A stretch of 64,000 nt of DNA from Clitopilus passeckerianus (GCA_944990035.1 CALYLX010000074.1:297503-361502); one strand, 5' to 3'. Positions 1-11,411 are shown, counted from the stretch's first letter. Notes: a model not told the origin generated them from the letters alone. Numbers and translations: made by a program.

Positions 1-1
1 G

Positions 2-318
2 GTGGAATTTGCCCCCGAACACCTCACTCACTGCGTCGACTCCATTCGGCAATACGTAACGTGGGCTTCGGTTCTTCAGCCCACACTTAAAATGAATATT
101 AACAACTTGCTCGCATTAGGTGCCACTCCGACCCATCTATCGTCTTCTGGCAATGGGATGCTAAAGACCTCGTGGTCCGACCTCGCCTGGAGTACCCTCA
201 CATGTACAAGAATTTTGATAAAGTTCGAGAATGGGCAGGCGAAATGCATATTGGTAACTATATTGATCCTAAGGTTTACGTTGAAGATGACATTCCTCCA
301 CCTGCTATCATTTATTAG
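2..318 (+). CDS. UstYa-like (DUF3328) oxidase, 3' end only
   Basis: The 5' part lies outside the window. Exon 2-60 joins exon 120-318 across an intron at 61-119 that ends in ATTAG; the stop is TAG at 316-318. The spliced peptide carries HLTHC followed by a D-S-I-R-Q-Y helix and a C-H-S-D segment. This is the HxxHC-xxxx-RQ-xxx-C pattern of the UstYa/DUF3328 family. The downstream part contains a conserved-looking NFDKVREWA block, preceded by H-M-Y where relatives usually show H-x-C. Family members are copper-type oxidases or cyclases acting on ribosomal peptides and other metabolites (ustiloxin, cyclochlorotine and asperipin pathways). That role is family knowledge; the substrate here is unknown. 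No partner gene is visible in the window. Confidence 0.72.
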
Positions 319-458
319 ACCTGATGGACTCCAGAGGTTTAGTGGAATAGTCAATCATCTGCGATCGAGTGCTCGAAATTTAGGAATGGATTACCTCGAA
401 ACGATAGGCCCTTCAGCTAACGCGACTCGTTAGCTCTCCCTGGTTTGAGTTGAATCAC

Positions 459-2467
459 CTACGGATATGTTCGTTGTTCCACTTCCAGGGTAGACATAGT
501 TGTATTATCAGGGGACAATATAAAATAGAGTACAAATAGACGAATGTCAATCGTATGGGATGCGACAAAACCAGCACCCCCAAGAACACTTTCATCGGTT
601 GCGTTGGCAGCCAGAGTCTGGGCACGAATGTCCCAAAGCCGAATGTGCTCTTCACTGCCAGATCCAGTGAATACAGCTTGAGATACAAGTTCACGTTAGT
701 CACATATAAAAACAACGAAAAAGTAACGAAAAACTTACTTGGGACCCCATCGGGATTGGCATACACGGCGGTCATACAGCCTTCATGGTCGCTCGCCTGG
801 AGAGTCAATGCCGGTATAACCAATCTTGTATCCCAAAGCCTGACCAATCTGTCAAGGCAAGACGTAACAAAGGTCTGCGCCTGCCCTTCAACAGTCGAAA
901 TCTGCGTTACCTGCCCGCCATGTCCCAGGTGCCTCATGGCGAAATTCCCCCCACCCTCCAGATCAATGCCAACGAAGGCGAAACTCTTTGAGCTTTCATA
1001 GCCAGCTCCTGTCAACACGAGGCCGGACTAGGAAGGGTGGAGATGCCAGATTTCAGGGGAGAATTTGGAGTCCTCGAACGTGGTGGTAGAATCTGCAGGG
1101 CTTCCCGCGGAGTCCTCAATATTTTCGGGATCATCCCTCCAACTATCTTCGGCACTGAGCTCCTCCCCAATCCTTTCTGTCCCGTTCTGGCCATGGGTAG
1201 GTGCGCTGTCCAGATTCCATACCCCAGCAGATCCCGTTCCCGCACGTATTAGTTTTCCCTCTCCAGATGGAAGAGTGGCCAACGGTCCGTTCCACGTATC
1301 AGACTGGAAGGTATGCACAGGCAGTGCAGGTGTGAGGGGTGTTCCCGCGCCCTCGCCGATTGACGCCCAGCGGAAAGATTTGACACGATGCCACTCGGCG
1401 GTGAAGAACAATTTCCTCGACTCGTCAAAAGCCGTTTCTTCGATGTGGTCTGCATGTCCAGGGTATTCATTCAGTACGCCGCGACTGGGTGGGAAGCCGT
1501 TGGCATTCAGCGCAGCTTGGTCGAGCAGGTGATAACGCAAGTCGGAAGTAGGATCTTTCCATCCCGTGGTAAAGCCTCGAAGGATGATTTCGGCGTTGGG
1601 AGACATTTTGGTGTAGAGTGGACGCTTGATTCTGGCATCGGTTATCTCGCAACGGGCGGTATATATGGCATTTGCTACGGGTTCTTCAGTTGTGGGAGTG
1701 ACTTCAACCGCATCTTTAAAACGCGAAAGCTTAGTGGTGAGGGGATGGGGACGGAAACTATCGAGCCAGGCTGGCGTACGCTCCACCCCATTCGGTCCAT
1801 CAAGAGGACGATCTATAGATGGATCCACTTAACCATGCCCCACAACGAATGTGACAAGGGGACTTCTGAGAAACATGAGGCCAATCGAATACATTCCATT
1901 GCCTAGACAAGTCAATTCTGAGTTACGTGTTAGGCTAAAGAAGCGATAAGCGTACCGAATCCCTTGTCAAACGTGCCGCCATCGACTTGGGGATATTCTT
2001 TCGAATGGGCGAAAGATTTGTTCAAAGCGGTTTCCTCACCGCAACCCATAATTGCGGCTTTGTCAATCAGTGCCTGAGCCTTGGGTAGAAGTTCATCGTA
2101 GTTGGAGCAGGACTCGGATACTCTGACAAGTGAGCAGATGTCTTTGAGTATCCTCAGAAGGACCTTGTCCTTCCTCTCGTAGTATTCGTCCGATTCATCG
2201 TTTGCTGCCTCGCCCGAGCTCTCTTCATCGTCCGTATCGTCAGATCCGGACTCTTCAACTTCCATAGCATCCTCATCGGTGTCGCCGCCTTGATGTTCTA
2301 TAGGTTGTCAGCGTTGTTCTGAGGGCGACTCTTGTGCTTGCAATACCTGTCAGAAGTCTACCGTCGCTTTCGGTTAGTAGATGTTTCCAGGCTCGAAGCG
2401 GCCCTTTTACAAGCCAGACCTCCACTGCGAGTGCTTTAAGGCGTGCTGAATCGTACTTTGAACCCAT
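459..2467 (-). CDS. WD40-repeat protein with two in-frame stop codons
   Basis: Exons on the minus strand are 2467-2347, 2297-1956, 1902-739 and 676-459. Introns 2298-2346, 1903-1955 and 677-738 have good GT...AG ends and keep phase. The N-terminal third has an acidic Asp/Glu/Ser stretch followed by helices. The C-terminal half contains WD40 repeats: an ADHIEETAFDESRKLFFTA blade, RLVRLWDTR and HIRLWDIR. The frame is otherwise continuous but meets TAA at 1829-1831 and TAG at 1028-1030, with recognisable coding sequence on both sides. No intron with suitable ends and phase removes either stop. The locus is therefore a recent pseudogene or carries sequence errors. Alternatively two shorter genes could lie end to end. 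The exact function of this WD40 family is not recognised. Confidence 0.6.
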
Positions 2468-3516
2468 TTTCTAGCGAAGCGGAGGTGTTAGCCCAGGAGA
2501 ACTAATAGATAACACGTCGACAGCATCCAATACAATACCCAAGTCCGAAGAAGGTTAGGAGATCAAGCGGCCCGCTGACGACGTTGCTCTCAACCATCAT
2601 CACGATGATTTTCCTGCTATGGCCAAAACCTTGGATATCGACGCCCGCCTCTTCAGCCCAGCATCACCTTTCATTTCGATTGAGTTGCTGAGTGGCACAA
2701 CCCTGACAGCCAAAACGCACTGCGCAGGACCCGAGTGAAAGGAATTCCTTGGAATGAGCACATTTGCCTCGAGGCTGCTGCGTGGATCTGCCAAATACCG
2801 CAGTTTGCGCCATGACTGTTGTTAATCGTGGACAGAATGGCGCTCGTGAACGATGCACGCATTCCGCACGAGTCTTGGATGCGCCTACAAGCAATGCTAC
2901 AAGGACTTTGAAGTCCTTTCTGGGACGAAGCCCCCTAATTCGGGATGATGTTATGTAAGGTCCGCGTGTTTTCCTCGAAAACTTTTACACATTTGGGGTA
3001 TTCACGGATGATCCGGTTAGAAGTTGAGCCCTGATTCCGACAACTCGACATTGGTCACGAAACTTCGAGCCCCTAATGAGGCGGTGAGCACAGAAATTTC
3101 GACGAGAATCCCTCTCACTGTCGGACCGGGACTCACAAACGCTTTCAAATTCCTGCTGCGTTTTGAAATCTCTGGCAACACATGCTGATAGATTTCAAGA
3201 GATAACGGGAAGCCCTCAGCCCACCAGAGCGCTCACCCCAAAATCAAGCTCTAGTTCCGTTACTATTACTCTCAAACGTCGGGAATTACGCCTAAGAAAC
3301 CTTTTGTGAAGGCCTGCAGGCGTCCTCGTGCCCTCACCGCCATCCGATATAAAACTTCCATCATCACAGGGAGTTATCGGAGATGTCACGAACACGTGTA
3401 GCCTAACCCTGGATTCAAAAAGAAGAATTCGAGTCGCCATTCTGCATCGTTATCCTCTTTCCCCCGCCTCTTCCTCTTCCTTATTTCCTTCATTTGGTCA
3501 GCAGGCTGAACGAATC
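2468..3516. other. Intergenic region with no supported gene
   Basis: Only short overlapping open frames in several phases are present, with no family motifs. On the minus strand a CTAAC...CGCTAG pattern just upstream of 2467 could be the 3' end of a 5'-UTR intron of the WD40 gene. The pyrimidine-rich stretch around 3450-3500 is the likely leader of the BTB gene. Confidence 0.4.
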
Positions 3517-4647
3517 ATGTCCTTCCAAACAAACGGCAACGGACCTTTCACGAGCCTGTCTCGTCATGATGTATATTATATCAACGGAGGAGATTTGTAC
3601 TTCCTTGTGAGTGTTCTACCAGCTTCTGACCTGTGCTGCCTCTCATTCCGCTGTAATTCTTAGGTACAAACGGTGACTTTCCGCGTTCATCGATATTTCT
3701 TCGAGCGGGAATCGCCACGATTCAAAGGACTTCTGTCTACACCAGCTTCTCCCGGCGCACAGCGTCAGGGAACGTCGGACTCGAATGCCATTGTCCTTGA
3801 TAATGTTGCACCGGACGAATTCGCGAAATTCCTATGGGTCTTCTATAATCCGTTCGTTGATCTTCCGACTCTCTGCATTTCCTATTTCACAAACCTTTCC
3901 CTAATATAGACGTTACTCACTGTATCACACGACACCTGATGACTGGACAACAATCTTGGATCTTGCCTGGCGCTGGCAATTTGGCGAAGTCAAAGCACTC
4001 GCCGTCCGTGAACTTGAGAAGCTGACTATGGAAGACGTTGACCGCATTGCGGTCTATCACAACTTCGAAGTCGACAGGAATCTTCTGATTCCTCGTTACG
4101 CAGCGCTATGTGCTAGGGATGAACCTTTGAGTTTGGAGGAAGGAATGAAGTTGGGTCTGGAGACTGCTCTCTTGATTGCAAGAACAAGAGAGCATGCTCG
4201 AGCTCAGGCGAATCCTGCCAAGGGCGGATCACGAAGCCCAAGTGCTTCGACCGTATCCGAGTCTGAGATGGAAACGCTTGTCAGGCAGTTGTTCGCCATC
4301 AAGCCGTCGGAAAACTATGAGTCTGGTCAGTAGCTCTACCTTGGCGGCTGTATTCATCGCTATCATTGGAATAAAGAGCTGATTGGTCTCGTGTTGTTGC
4401 GATGTTAGGTTTCTCGCCAGTCACAGAGAATTCAAACACGAGCTCTTCATTTACTGCAGCAGGTCAGGCTATCGCCGGTGCTCCCAAGCCGCCTGCCAAA
4501 CAATCTGTGAAGAAGACGGCTAATGGCAAGCCAAATGGTGCTCTGAATGGCTCGTACAACCCCTTCGATATCAACCCCCCTGCCCGCATTAAGTCGCCCC
4601 CTCCTACCACTTCTCGTCCTCAAAGCCCGCCGCCGCCGCCTCCTCCT

Positions 4648-4678
<31 letters not shown>

Positions 4679-5016
4679 TTGCCCCCATCCTCACTGAGTC
4701 CCTCGTCGATGCCACGACTCCGACTGCACCAACCGACAACGCTGATGCCACGGCTACGACCGCTGCAGCGCCTCCGGCTGAGGGCCAGACAACCACTGAA
4801 CCGGAGAACAAGGTTAACGGCGATGCGGAGGGGAAGGCTGAACAAGAGGAGGGCAAGACTGAACAACAGCTCGAGGGTGAAACATCTGCTGCCGCCAAGT
4901 CCAGTGCTGCCAACGAAGATGAGCCCGTGGGGAGTCGCTCCGAGAGCCCTACTAGGGGTGCCTGGGGCAGGAGGGGTGGAGGTGGAGGTGGAGGAAGGAA
5001 AAGAGGGGGTAATTAG
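3517..5016 (+). CDS. BTB/POZ-domain protein with Pro/Gln-rich tail
   Basis: Exons are 3517-3606, 3664-3851, 3910-4325 and 4409-5016, giving 433 residues. Splice sites are GTGAGT/TTAG, GTTCGT/ATATAG and GTCAGT/GTTAG, and phases agree. Residues 15-150 have the layout of basidiomycete BTB proteins: a dry-start RHDVYYINGGDLYFL strand, FRVHRYFFERES, a loop, then DEFAKFLWVFYNP and the helical DWTTILDLAWRWQFGEVK segment. BTB domains mediate dimerisation and recruitment of partners such as cullin-3. The tail is low complexity: a run of seven Pro followed by eleven Gln, Ala/Thr and Glu-rich stretches, and a Gly-rich basic end. Partner proteins cannot be deduced. The start ATG follows a pyrimidine-rich leader. 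Confidence 0.85.
4630..4680 (+). repeat. CCN/CAG codon repeat encoding poly-Pro then poly-Gln
   Basis: A short microsatellite inside the BTB gene encodes about seven prolines and then about eleven glutamines (CAG with interspersed CAA). Such repeats expand and contract by slippage, so length variation between strains is likely. Confidence 0.85.
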
Positions 5017-5339
5017 TCATTCGGTATGTGGCACAGATTCGCAGAGGGATTGTTACTGGTCGGTTGGTCGGGAATAGCTGTTATGATTATGTTTAAGATT
5101 TCCCTACATGCATTTGTTCCTCGGGTAGGATATGGAAATGGGATATACGATCTTGTCTTTGCTTCGTTGTGCACCTTAAATGTTGTCTGCTGAGCTTTGC
5201 TTTCAAAAACTGCTGAGCAATTTTTCGCGTTGCTCTCCAAGAATGGATTCATAAAGCGAGAAATGAACAGAGTTGCACGCCCTGGTTTGAATTGACTTCA
5301 TGACAAGCAGTAAGAACTTTATCTTTCCCCTGTTTTCTA

Positions 5340-5803
5340 TGGTGCAAATCACTTAGTCACCAACAAAAAGTGACAAAGGGTATAGGAGGGTCCAAAATTT
5401 CCCGGAGTTCTTATCCGTCTTGGGAAAACGCTCTATTTGATGAACGGAATCGATTCCCAAGACGGAATTTTGATTGGTCCAGATTTGAGGGAGTTTATGT
5501 TTTGAGCCCGAACCAATTTGGCGTTTACCATATATGGAGCTTCGGCTATCATCATTCGGCCTAATAAGGCAGCTGACTAAGTCGTTGATCAATCTCTCTC
5601 TTCAGGTGTCGCTCCTCCTCTGGTACAGAAACGACTCATTTCATCGTAGAATCAAACGAACAAAGCTTTCCATAGCATTCTAGTGGTCTATCTACAGAGC
5701 ACAGACAAATTTCAAGCACAAAATAGGTGAATTTTAAAATTTTTCTCGGCCTGCGGCCGTTTTGGCGCTTCACTTTTTATTGGTGACTAAGTGATTCGCA
5801 CCA
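5340..5803. mobile_element. 464-bp MITE with 34-bp terminal inverted repeats and TA target duplication
   Basis: Bases 5340-5373 and the reverse complement of 5770-5803 match at 32 of 34 positions, beginning TGGTGC(A/G)AATCACTTAG. The element is flanked on both sides by TA (5338-5339 and 5804-5805). The TA duplication points to a Tc1/mariner-type transposase acting in trans. No transposase is encoded. An internal perfect 13-bp inverted repeat (5414-5426 and 5454-5466) would form a second hairpin. Confidence 0.85.
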
Positions 5804-7560
5804 TAGAATCTGGCAAGACATTGAATGAGTAGCCGGCTATTATGATTAGGAGTAAAGTCGGCGGTATGACTGAATTATTTCATCGAGGGTAAGGCGCATT
5901 GGCATTCGTAGGCATTCATACAGTAAGGCGTTCGAACCAACAGGCCTCGAGTAGGCAAGTTGAATACCAGTACCTGGACGACGACGAGCGCCGGTGGACC
6001 GTGGACCCACGCTCATGTAGCCGTTAAGGACGGCATCGAAGAAAACCATAGAAATTCCATGTAGAATCTCGATATCGCCATGCGTTCGAGGGAGGGGTTC
6101 GGCAATGGTGTTCATTATCCTTGGCCATGTCCTCTGAGAAAAGGTTGTGGACACTTGGCTTCATCTCGTCTAATTTTCGGACCCGGGATGATATCGCACT
6201 GTTCGTCATTCGACCCACCCGGTAGATCACTTGCTAGTTTAAAAATACGCTGACCTTGAAAATGAGGTGTAGTAGGTGGACCAAGTTTTCAATACAATGG
6301 CTGTCGCGAATGTCGCGTCAATATCGCGGCTGCAGGAATCGTTGGTCGATCTGAATGGAGCTTGTCAGGTAAATCTCCGTGGCTTCTTGCCAACGTATCC
6401 CATGTTTATCCTCGGCATCCGTTGAATACGTTGAGATTGCGAACCTGCCGTTTGGTTATCGATCGCACTACGAGGTGCAACGGATACTGTGATGAAAATA
6501 AATACACCCGTGTTGAGGCCGATGCCTCGCAGTCCAGAATGTAATGCAATAGCGCTGAGCAACGCTCTAAGCAGGGTCCAGGTAAGAGGGGAATCTCAGT
6601 CTTTGAGGGTCGTGGTTAAGATTCACCGCAAGTGGGTACATTTTGACTCCCTGACCCGAAATGCGAGGAAGACTCTAAAGCAAGCCAGCACGTTGCTTTC
6701 ATTTTGCCCTCAACACCACAGTCGAGGCTCGCTAGCAGTCGGTAGGCCGTTGTGCGCTTTGGAATATTCCGCCAGTTATAGCCAGTTACCGCGGGTCTGT
6801 TTTCCATGCCGTTAGTGTTGAGAAAACATGGTGAAGTACCGTAACTGCTAGTCCCGGTAGATCACTTGTATGCTTCGGGGGCATCCTGTCAGGCACGGCG
6901 AGTTGGACCGGATAGTTCACCTGGAGTACCGGCTCGAAAGCCAGTTCAACTTCCTGATTGAGCTATCAAAGTTCGCGTAGTAGGATGGATGCAGTCATCG
7001 TCCTCCATAACAGCCTACGAGATTGTTGATCAGGAGCAAGGAGTGTGTCTGTATGCGGAAAGGGACCTGGTGTCCATGGCTCAGGTGATTGATGCGCAGT
7101 GAGGTGCACAGGTGGTCAACCATACCCGTCAAACCATGCTGTCTGAGTACATCACAATTAGGTGGTAAGTGTCAAATCGTCCCCGGATGTGCAAGACAAC
7201 AAGAGGGGACTTCAACCCCCGACGTCGGCGGCCGTAAATTGACATTCTTCGCTTTTTTCGATCAGGAATTCGGGACCGAAAGCAGGGAGGTCAGACGACC
7301 TAGCAGTCCGAGTTGTGACGTCTTTGTGTTAATCATTCCAACAAGTCAAGTGTGAGCACAGAGTTTCATGTCTATGTCCAACAGAATCTATGGTGTATTA
7401 GGATCGACACGCAAATCATATATGTTCTTCTTGGACTTGACAGCGAGCATCAACGCTATTGAATCATAGATACGAGTCCGGGAAACAGACAGTTGTATTT
7501 CTTGGTGGGATAGTAACGAGGTAGCGGAAAGTCCAAAGTGACAGTTCGACAAGAGTACGT
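5804..7560. other. Gene-poor region with weak coding-like fragments
   Basis: No complete gene is supported. A minus-strand open frame at 5846-6154 and a plus-strand ATG frame at 6870-6980 look protein-like but match no family I recognise. The 16-base string CCCGGTAGATCACTTG occurs twice in direct orientation (6218-6233 and 6853-6868). The stretch may hold a decayed gene or element. Confidence 0.35.
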
Positions 7561-8639
7561 TCAAACTTCCAAGAAATCGGGCTCGTCATCGACCAGTAGG
7601 TCGAGTAGTGCAAAGAACGATGCCGCAGGAAAGCCAACAACATTGTTGTAGTCTCCTTCGATTTTTCGAACCAACAGCCCTCCGAGCCCCTAAGAAACAC
7701 CAATGACTTTAGCCGAGGACAAAGGAGGCAAAAAGTGAGGATGTCTAACCTGAATCGCGAAGCCACCAGCTCGATCGATGCCTTCACCGCTGTCAACGTA
7801 GGCCTGAAGAAGATGCTCTGGGTTATCAGCGAAATATACCAGAGTCCTTTCATCAATGGACCTAGAAATCAGGCATCAGTCCAAATCTTCAGCAGCTGTC
7901 CTAAGCACTGTACTTCATCTGGTATCCAGGAGATAGCAGGACCGGCCATACTTAGGTTTGAGGTTAAAACGTCAGCACTGATAGGTAGAGTGATTGAAAG
8001 TGCAGACTTACCGACGGTGATGCCAGTTACTACCTCGCAGACATTGCCATTCAAGTCCATCAGCATGCGTAAGTTATCCTCTTTGGACTTTGGTTTTTCT
8101 AGAAGCTCCTGCTGAGCATCAGGCAGCAAGGAGTACGAAATATTTGAGGCAGATGGCTGGGCGTGCGTGAACACGACAGTGTCGGCTAGGAGACCTTGAG
8201 TAGCTATCCCAGAGCGTATAGCAGCAATAAGCTAGGCTTACCAGCTATGACCAGATCGGGCGGGTTTTCTGGATCGTCAGTCTGAGGAAGAACGGTACGG
8301 ATCGAGGATAATTGGGGCAGGTGATGTTGACTCTTACCACCAATCGCTCATAGACCTCCACTGCTTTCTGCGTAGCAGTCGCTACAGGGTATTCGTGCAC
8401 ATCTGGGAACTCATTCGGGCTTAGGTTCTCTTCGAACGTCGAGGGCACTATGTCCGGTGCCAGACCCTTGGGTTTTCGGTGAAAGATCTATTGATTGTGG
8501 TGATACGACTGCGTACAAACGTCTTCAAGATTTCTTGTCTTCTTGGACTGTTCGACGCGAGCACGATTCGCTTATCTTTGAGCTTCTTAATTACAGGCAG
8601 CTTGAGAGCATGAGGGAGGATCTGCTTTGACACGCTCAT
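7561..8639 (-). CDS. Maf-like nucleoside triphosphate pyrophosphatase
   Basis: Seven exons on the minus strand: 8639-8517, 8466-8338, 8281-8242, 8185-8012, 7950-7914, 7861-7750 and 7689-7561. Phases agree throughout, giving 247 residues, a normal length for Maf/ASMTL-type proteins. Residues 25-40 contain the signature SNSPRRQEIL. Later blocks fit the family: STFEENLSP, the catalytic ADTVV strand after the exon 3/4 junction, the EKP loop, the helix LRMLMDLNG, the VVTGITV strand, and IDRAGGFAIQGLGG near the end. Maf proteins hydrolyse non-canonical or selected dNTPs/NTPs to monophosphates and are thought to clean the nucleotide pool. The start ATG at 8637-8639 is preferred over an upstream GTG in frame. 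The gene is divergent from HUS1, with 150 bases between start codons. Confidence 0.93.
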
Positions 8640-8789
8640 CGTGGTGGTCGTCGTTGGGGTGCTAATGACGGCTATCACGTGGCCTTCTCAGCTTTTCTGA
8701 CGCGTCTTCCTCGGCGTCCTCAACGTCCATCAGCACCTGCCAGCATGCGATAGGCCTGCCTTGCGCATCCTACGACTTGGGGCTCTGTC
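8640..8789. promoter_or_regulatory. Short bidirectional promoter between Maf and HUS1 genes
   Basis: The two start codons face away from each other across 150 bases, so this interval must hold both core promoters and 5' leaders. No TATA box or known operator is obvious. Confidence 0.45.
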
Positions 8790-9959
8790 ATGCGTTTTCG
8801 AGCAACAGTCGAGAATGTACCAACTTTCTTCAGTAAGTCCAATCCGAGAATGTCAATCTACAACGCGTTCATAACAGCTCTGCCCAGAGATCATCCAGTC
8901 TATCGAGAAATTGCAGAAAAAATGCATAATCAAGTTTGCGGAGACTAGTATGCATATCATCTGCAATAATGACGCGAACGAAGGCGGAATCCAAGTCTGG
9001 TCGTGAGTTAGCTTCCAACATAAAGATAGCCCGTAGGCGTCTAACAATCAACGGCAGGCAAATCAAAGTCGACTCTCTTTTCGTGGGATATCGTATCCAG
9101 TCGAACTCTAACAATGAAATAACAATGTTGATACCGTCGGAAGCATTGCTTGCTGCCCTCAAGTCCGCATCATCCTCTGCCTCGTCTACATATGAAACCG
9201 AGGAGGTGGTCATGAAGCTTGCGAAGAAGAATGGTCATGCTGTGTTGACTTTCGAGATTACTGGCCTTACACGCGTCGGAAGGAAAGTCAAGGTGTCCCA
9301 CGACGTGAAGATCGAGGTTATGCGTCCCCAAGATGTCGCCAGGCTGAACGAGCCATTATGCCCCGAACCCGACGTGCGTCTATGACCCTGTATCATCTGT
9401 CAGGCTTGCCCTGGCTCACCAGCTGCTGCAGGTGCATATTCTTCTACCTCCTCTTCAGAAGCTGAGGACAGTGGTGGAACGACTCAGAATTATGTCTGAC
9501 GTGCTAGCGATCCGAGCGAACAACAACGGCTGCCTACGTGTATCTATCAACACGGAGGCTGTAAAAGTCGACACTGAATGGAAGAACCTTGCCAACCCAA
9601 AGAGTAAGTCTGGCCTATCTTGCCCTTACTCCCGAACATCTAGATTGATTGAAATCTCAATTAGCTGCTTCCCATTCCGGCGACCAGGACGAGGAACCAA
9701 GGGACCCTAATCAGCTCTTCACCGTGCTGGTTTCGCTCCGTAGTTTCTTAAAATTCCTCAACAGCCATGTGGTATCAACAACTACGATTGCTTGTGAGTG
9801 TACCTGGTCTGGCCGTCGGAATCTTTTAGATAACGCTAACCTATTCTAGGTATTTGCCAACACCATTGTATGATACTGTACGTGTATATCGGGGATGTAG
9901 CAGACGCAGGTGGAGTCTTGACCTTTTACATCCCTGCTATCATCGACAATGAGGGATGA
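8790..9959 (+). CDS. HUS1: Checkpoint clamp subunit HUS1
   Basis: Six exons: 8790-8832, 8888-9002, 9058-9373, 9432-9603, 9665-9793 and 9850-9959, coding for 294 residues. HUS1 is one ring subunit of the 9-1-1 clamp (RAD9-RAD1-HUS1), loaded at damaged DNA to activate the checkpoint kinase cascade in the nucleus. The protein starts MRFRA with the family's N-terminal strand. It continues with KCIIKFAETSMHIICN, the SLFVGYRIQSNSNNEI interdomain strand and the conserved E-P-x-C-P-E-P-D-V-H-I-LLPPLQKLR linker. It ends with the GDVADAGGVLTFYIP strand typical of HUS1. The first acceptor is placed at CTCTGCCCAG because the nearer AACAG site would shift the frame. Length and motif order fit the human protein (280 residues). 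Confidence 0.94.
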
Positions 9960-10270
9960 GCAGAGTCGATTTAAATCTCCTATCTCCCCATTGGTGTCCT
10001 CGGCCCTATTGCATCCCCCTTCGGTAATACTTGGCCAACCTGTTGTGCATTATTTCTCCGTAATTGAAACCCCTTGTCGAAGGTACCAGCCATGAGGGCT
10101 CCATAACCCATGTAGGCTACCGCTGTAGCGCGTTCATGAAAGGTGCCTTATGAGTCAGGTACTTCGTCGAATGGCATCCCAGCAGATCCCCACATAATGC
10201 CGATGTATCTAAACTTCGTTCCCTGAGACCGAGTTGATGAAAGGACCGAGAGTGCCGCTCACCATTGATC
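9960..10270. other. Convergent 3' intergenic region between HUS1 and PIG-X
   Basis: This 311-base gap separates two stop codons and should hold both 3' UTRs and poly(A) sites. No coding sequence is seen. Confidence 0.5.
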
Positions 10271-11360
10271 TCATTCGTCTTTCTCCCCTTGCTTTCTTGC
10301 TCCCATCCTCCTGGCAGCCGAGAAAAAGGTGTGATAGAGGAACAGAAAGCAGATAATGATTGTCAATGCAGTGCCTGCCTCCACGTATGCTATATCCGAC
10401 GGATTGCCGACGGGTACTCGGATGCTGAAGGTGGAAATACTTCCGGTAAGCGCACGCGCGGCCATGGGCATGGGCAATAGCGTCATCCCTCTTGCATCAA
10501 AGAACGAAGAGACCTCGGTTGGTAAGTGTGGGTTCGCATCCTGGGAAGACGTCGACCTTGGGCCGGGGGAACCTATTCCGAGAAGTCACTTCATTAGCCC
10601 CTAAAGGATGCTTGAAAAGAAAGGGCGGCAGCGCAGCAGCTCACCTGAGTTTGGGCATGCGATAAAACCGGTTGGACAGTCTACCCGCGCGCTGTGGTAT
10701 CCAGGGGAAGAATACTTTGCCAGCTCCTCGTAGCGAAGGTGAATTGGCAGGTGAAGATCAACCTTGCGAGCCTCATGGGGAACGTGAATGCCCAACATTA
10801 CTGTGGAATTCTCAGGCGGCATGGCCATAGTTGGGAGCTCCAAGTTAGAGGGCCCCCAGTGTCTGAAAGTGTAGAACTCTTCGTAATTTGCGAGTTCATA
10901 AGGATCCACGAATGCCAGAGGTGGAAGGAGCAAGAATGCGTTTGCCGAGCAACCAGAATCTAGATAGGTTTGAATTTCTTCCACAGGCACAGATATGTGC
11001 AGCGTTGGGTGAAAGCTTTCTGCAGATTTCGCTGAGCATTCTAGGGTGTCCATTTTCTGGTCCAGCGCTTGAAGCCAGTTCAAGTTAAGTCAAGTTCGAA
11101 GGCTTGATGGACTGGAATGAAAGAGACTCGTCCGGTGGCGGTGCCAGTACCAGAGGTTTTGAACGTAAACAAAGCCAAGCTGGCAACCCTCTCCCAACCA
11201 TCTACCACCATCGTACGTATTCTTCCTGATTCAGTAGAACCCCTCTTTGAACGTCGAAGCTCTTGACTGTGGGCAGTAGGTTTTCGGATGCATGCAGCTC
11301 ATCATTAGAAAGCATATTAAATACTCTGGCAATTAGTAACGTAGAAAGAACGAATGTCAT
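10271..11360 (-). CDS. GPI mannosyltransferase I subunit, PIG-X/Pbn1 family
   Basis: Three exons on the minus strand, 11360-11217, 11056-10645 and 10572-10271, give 285 residues. The start encodes a hydrophobic signal-like segment (MTFVLSTLLIARVF). The middle shows PIG-X features: HPTLHISV, a Cys-containing strand, LPPLAFVDPYEL, and the hallmark LHLPIHLRYEE. A single membrane segment (AYVEAGTALTIIICFLFLY) lies near the C-terminus, followed by a short basic tail. PIG-X stabilises PIG-M, which adds the first mannose of the GPI anchor in the ER lumen. The type I topology seen here agrees with that role. The large intron 11057-11216 is placed by the TTGAC/TTAAC branch motif and phase. Its acceptor, CCAG before AAA-ATG, is the least certain boundary. 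Confidence 0.85.
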
Positions 11361-11411
11361 CTTCGACGTTGCAACTAGCGCATAGGGGATCAGCAAAACA
11401 CCATCGCTCAG

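Noticed and set aside
4447..4866. Antisense 139-codon frame opposite the BTB gene tail
   Set aside because: It is a shadow of the CAG/Pro repeat and has Leu/Arg runs typical of reversed low-complexity codons.
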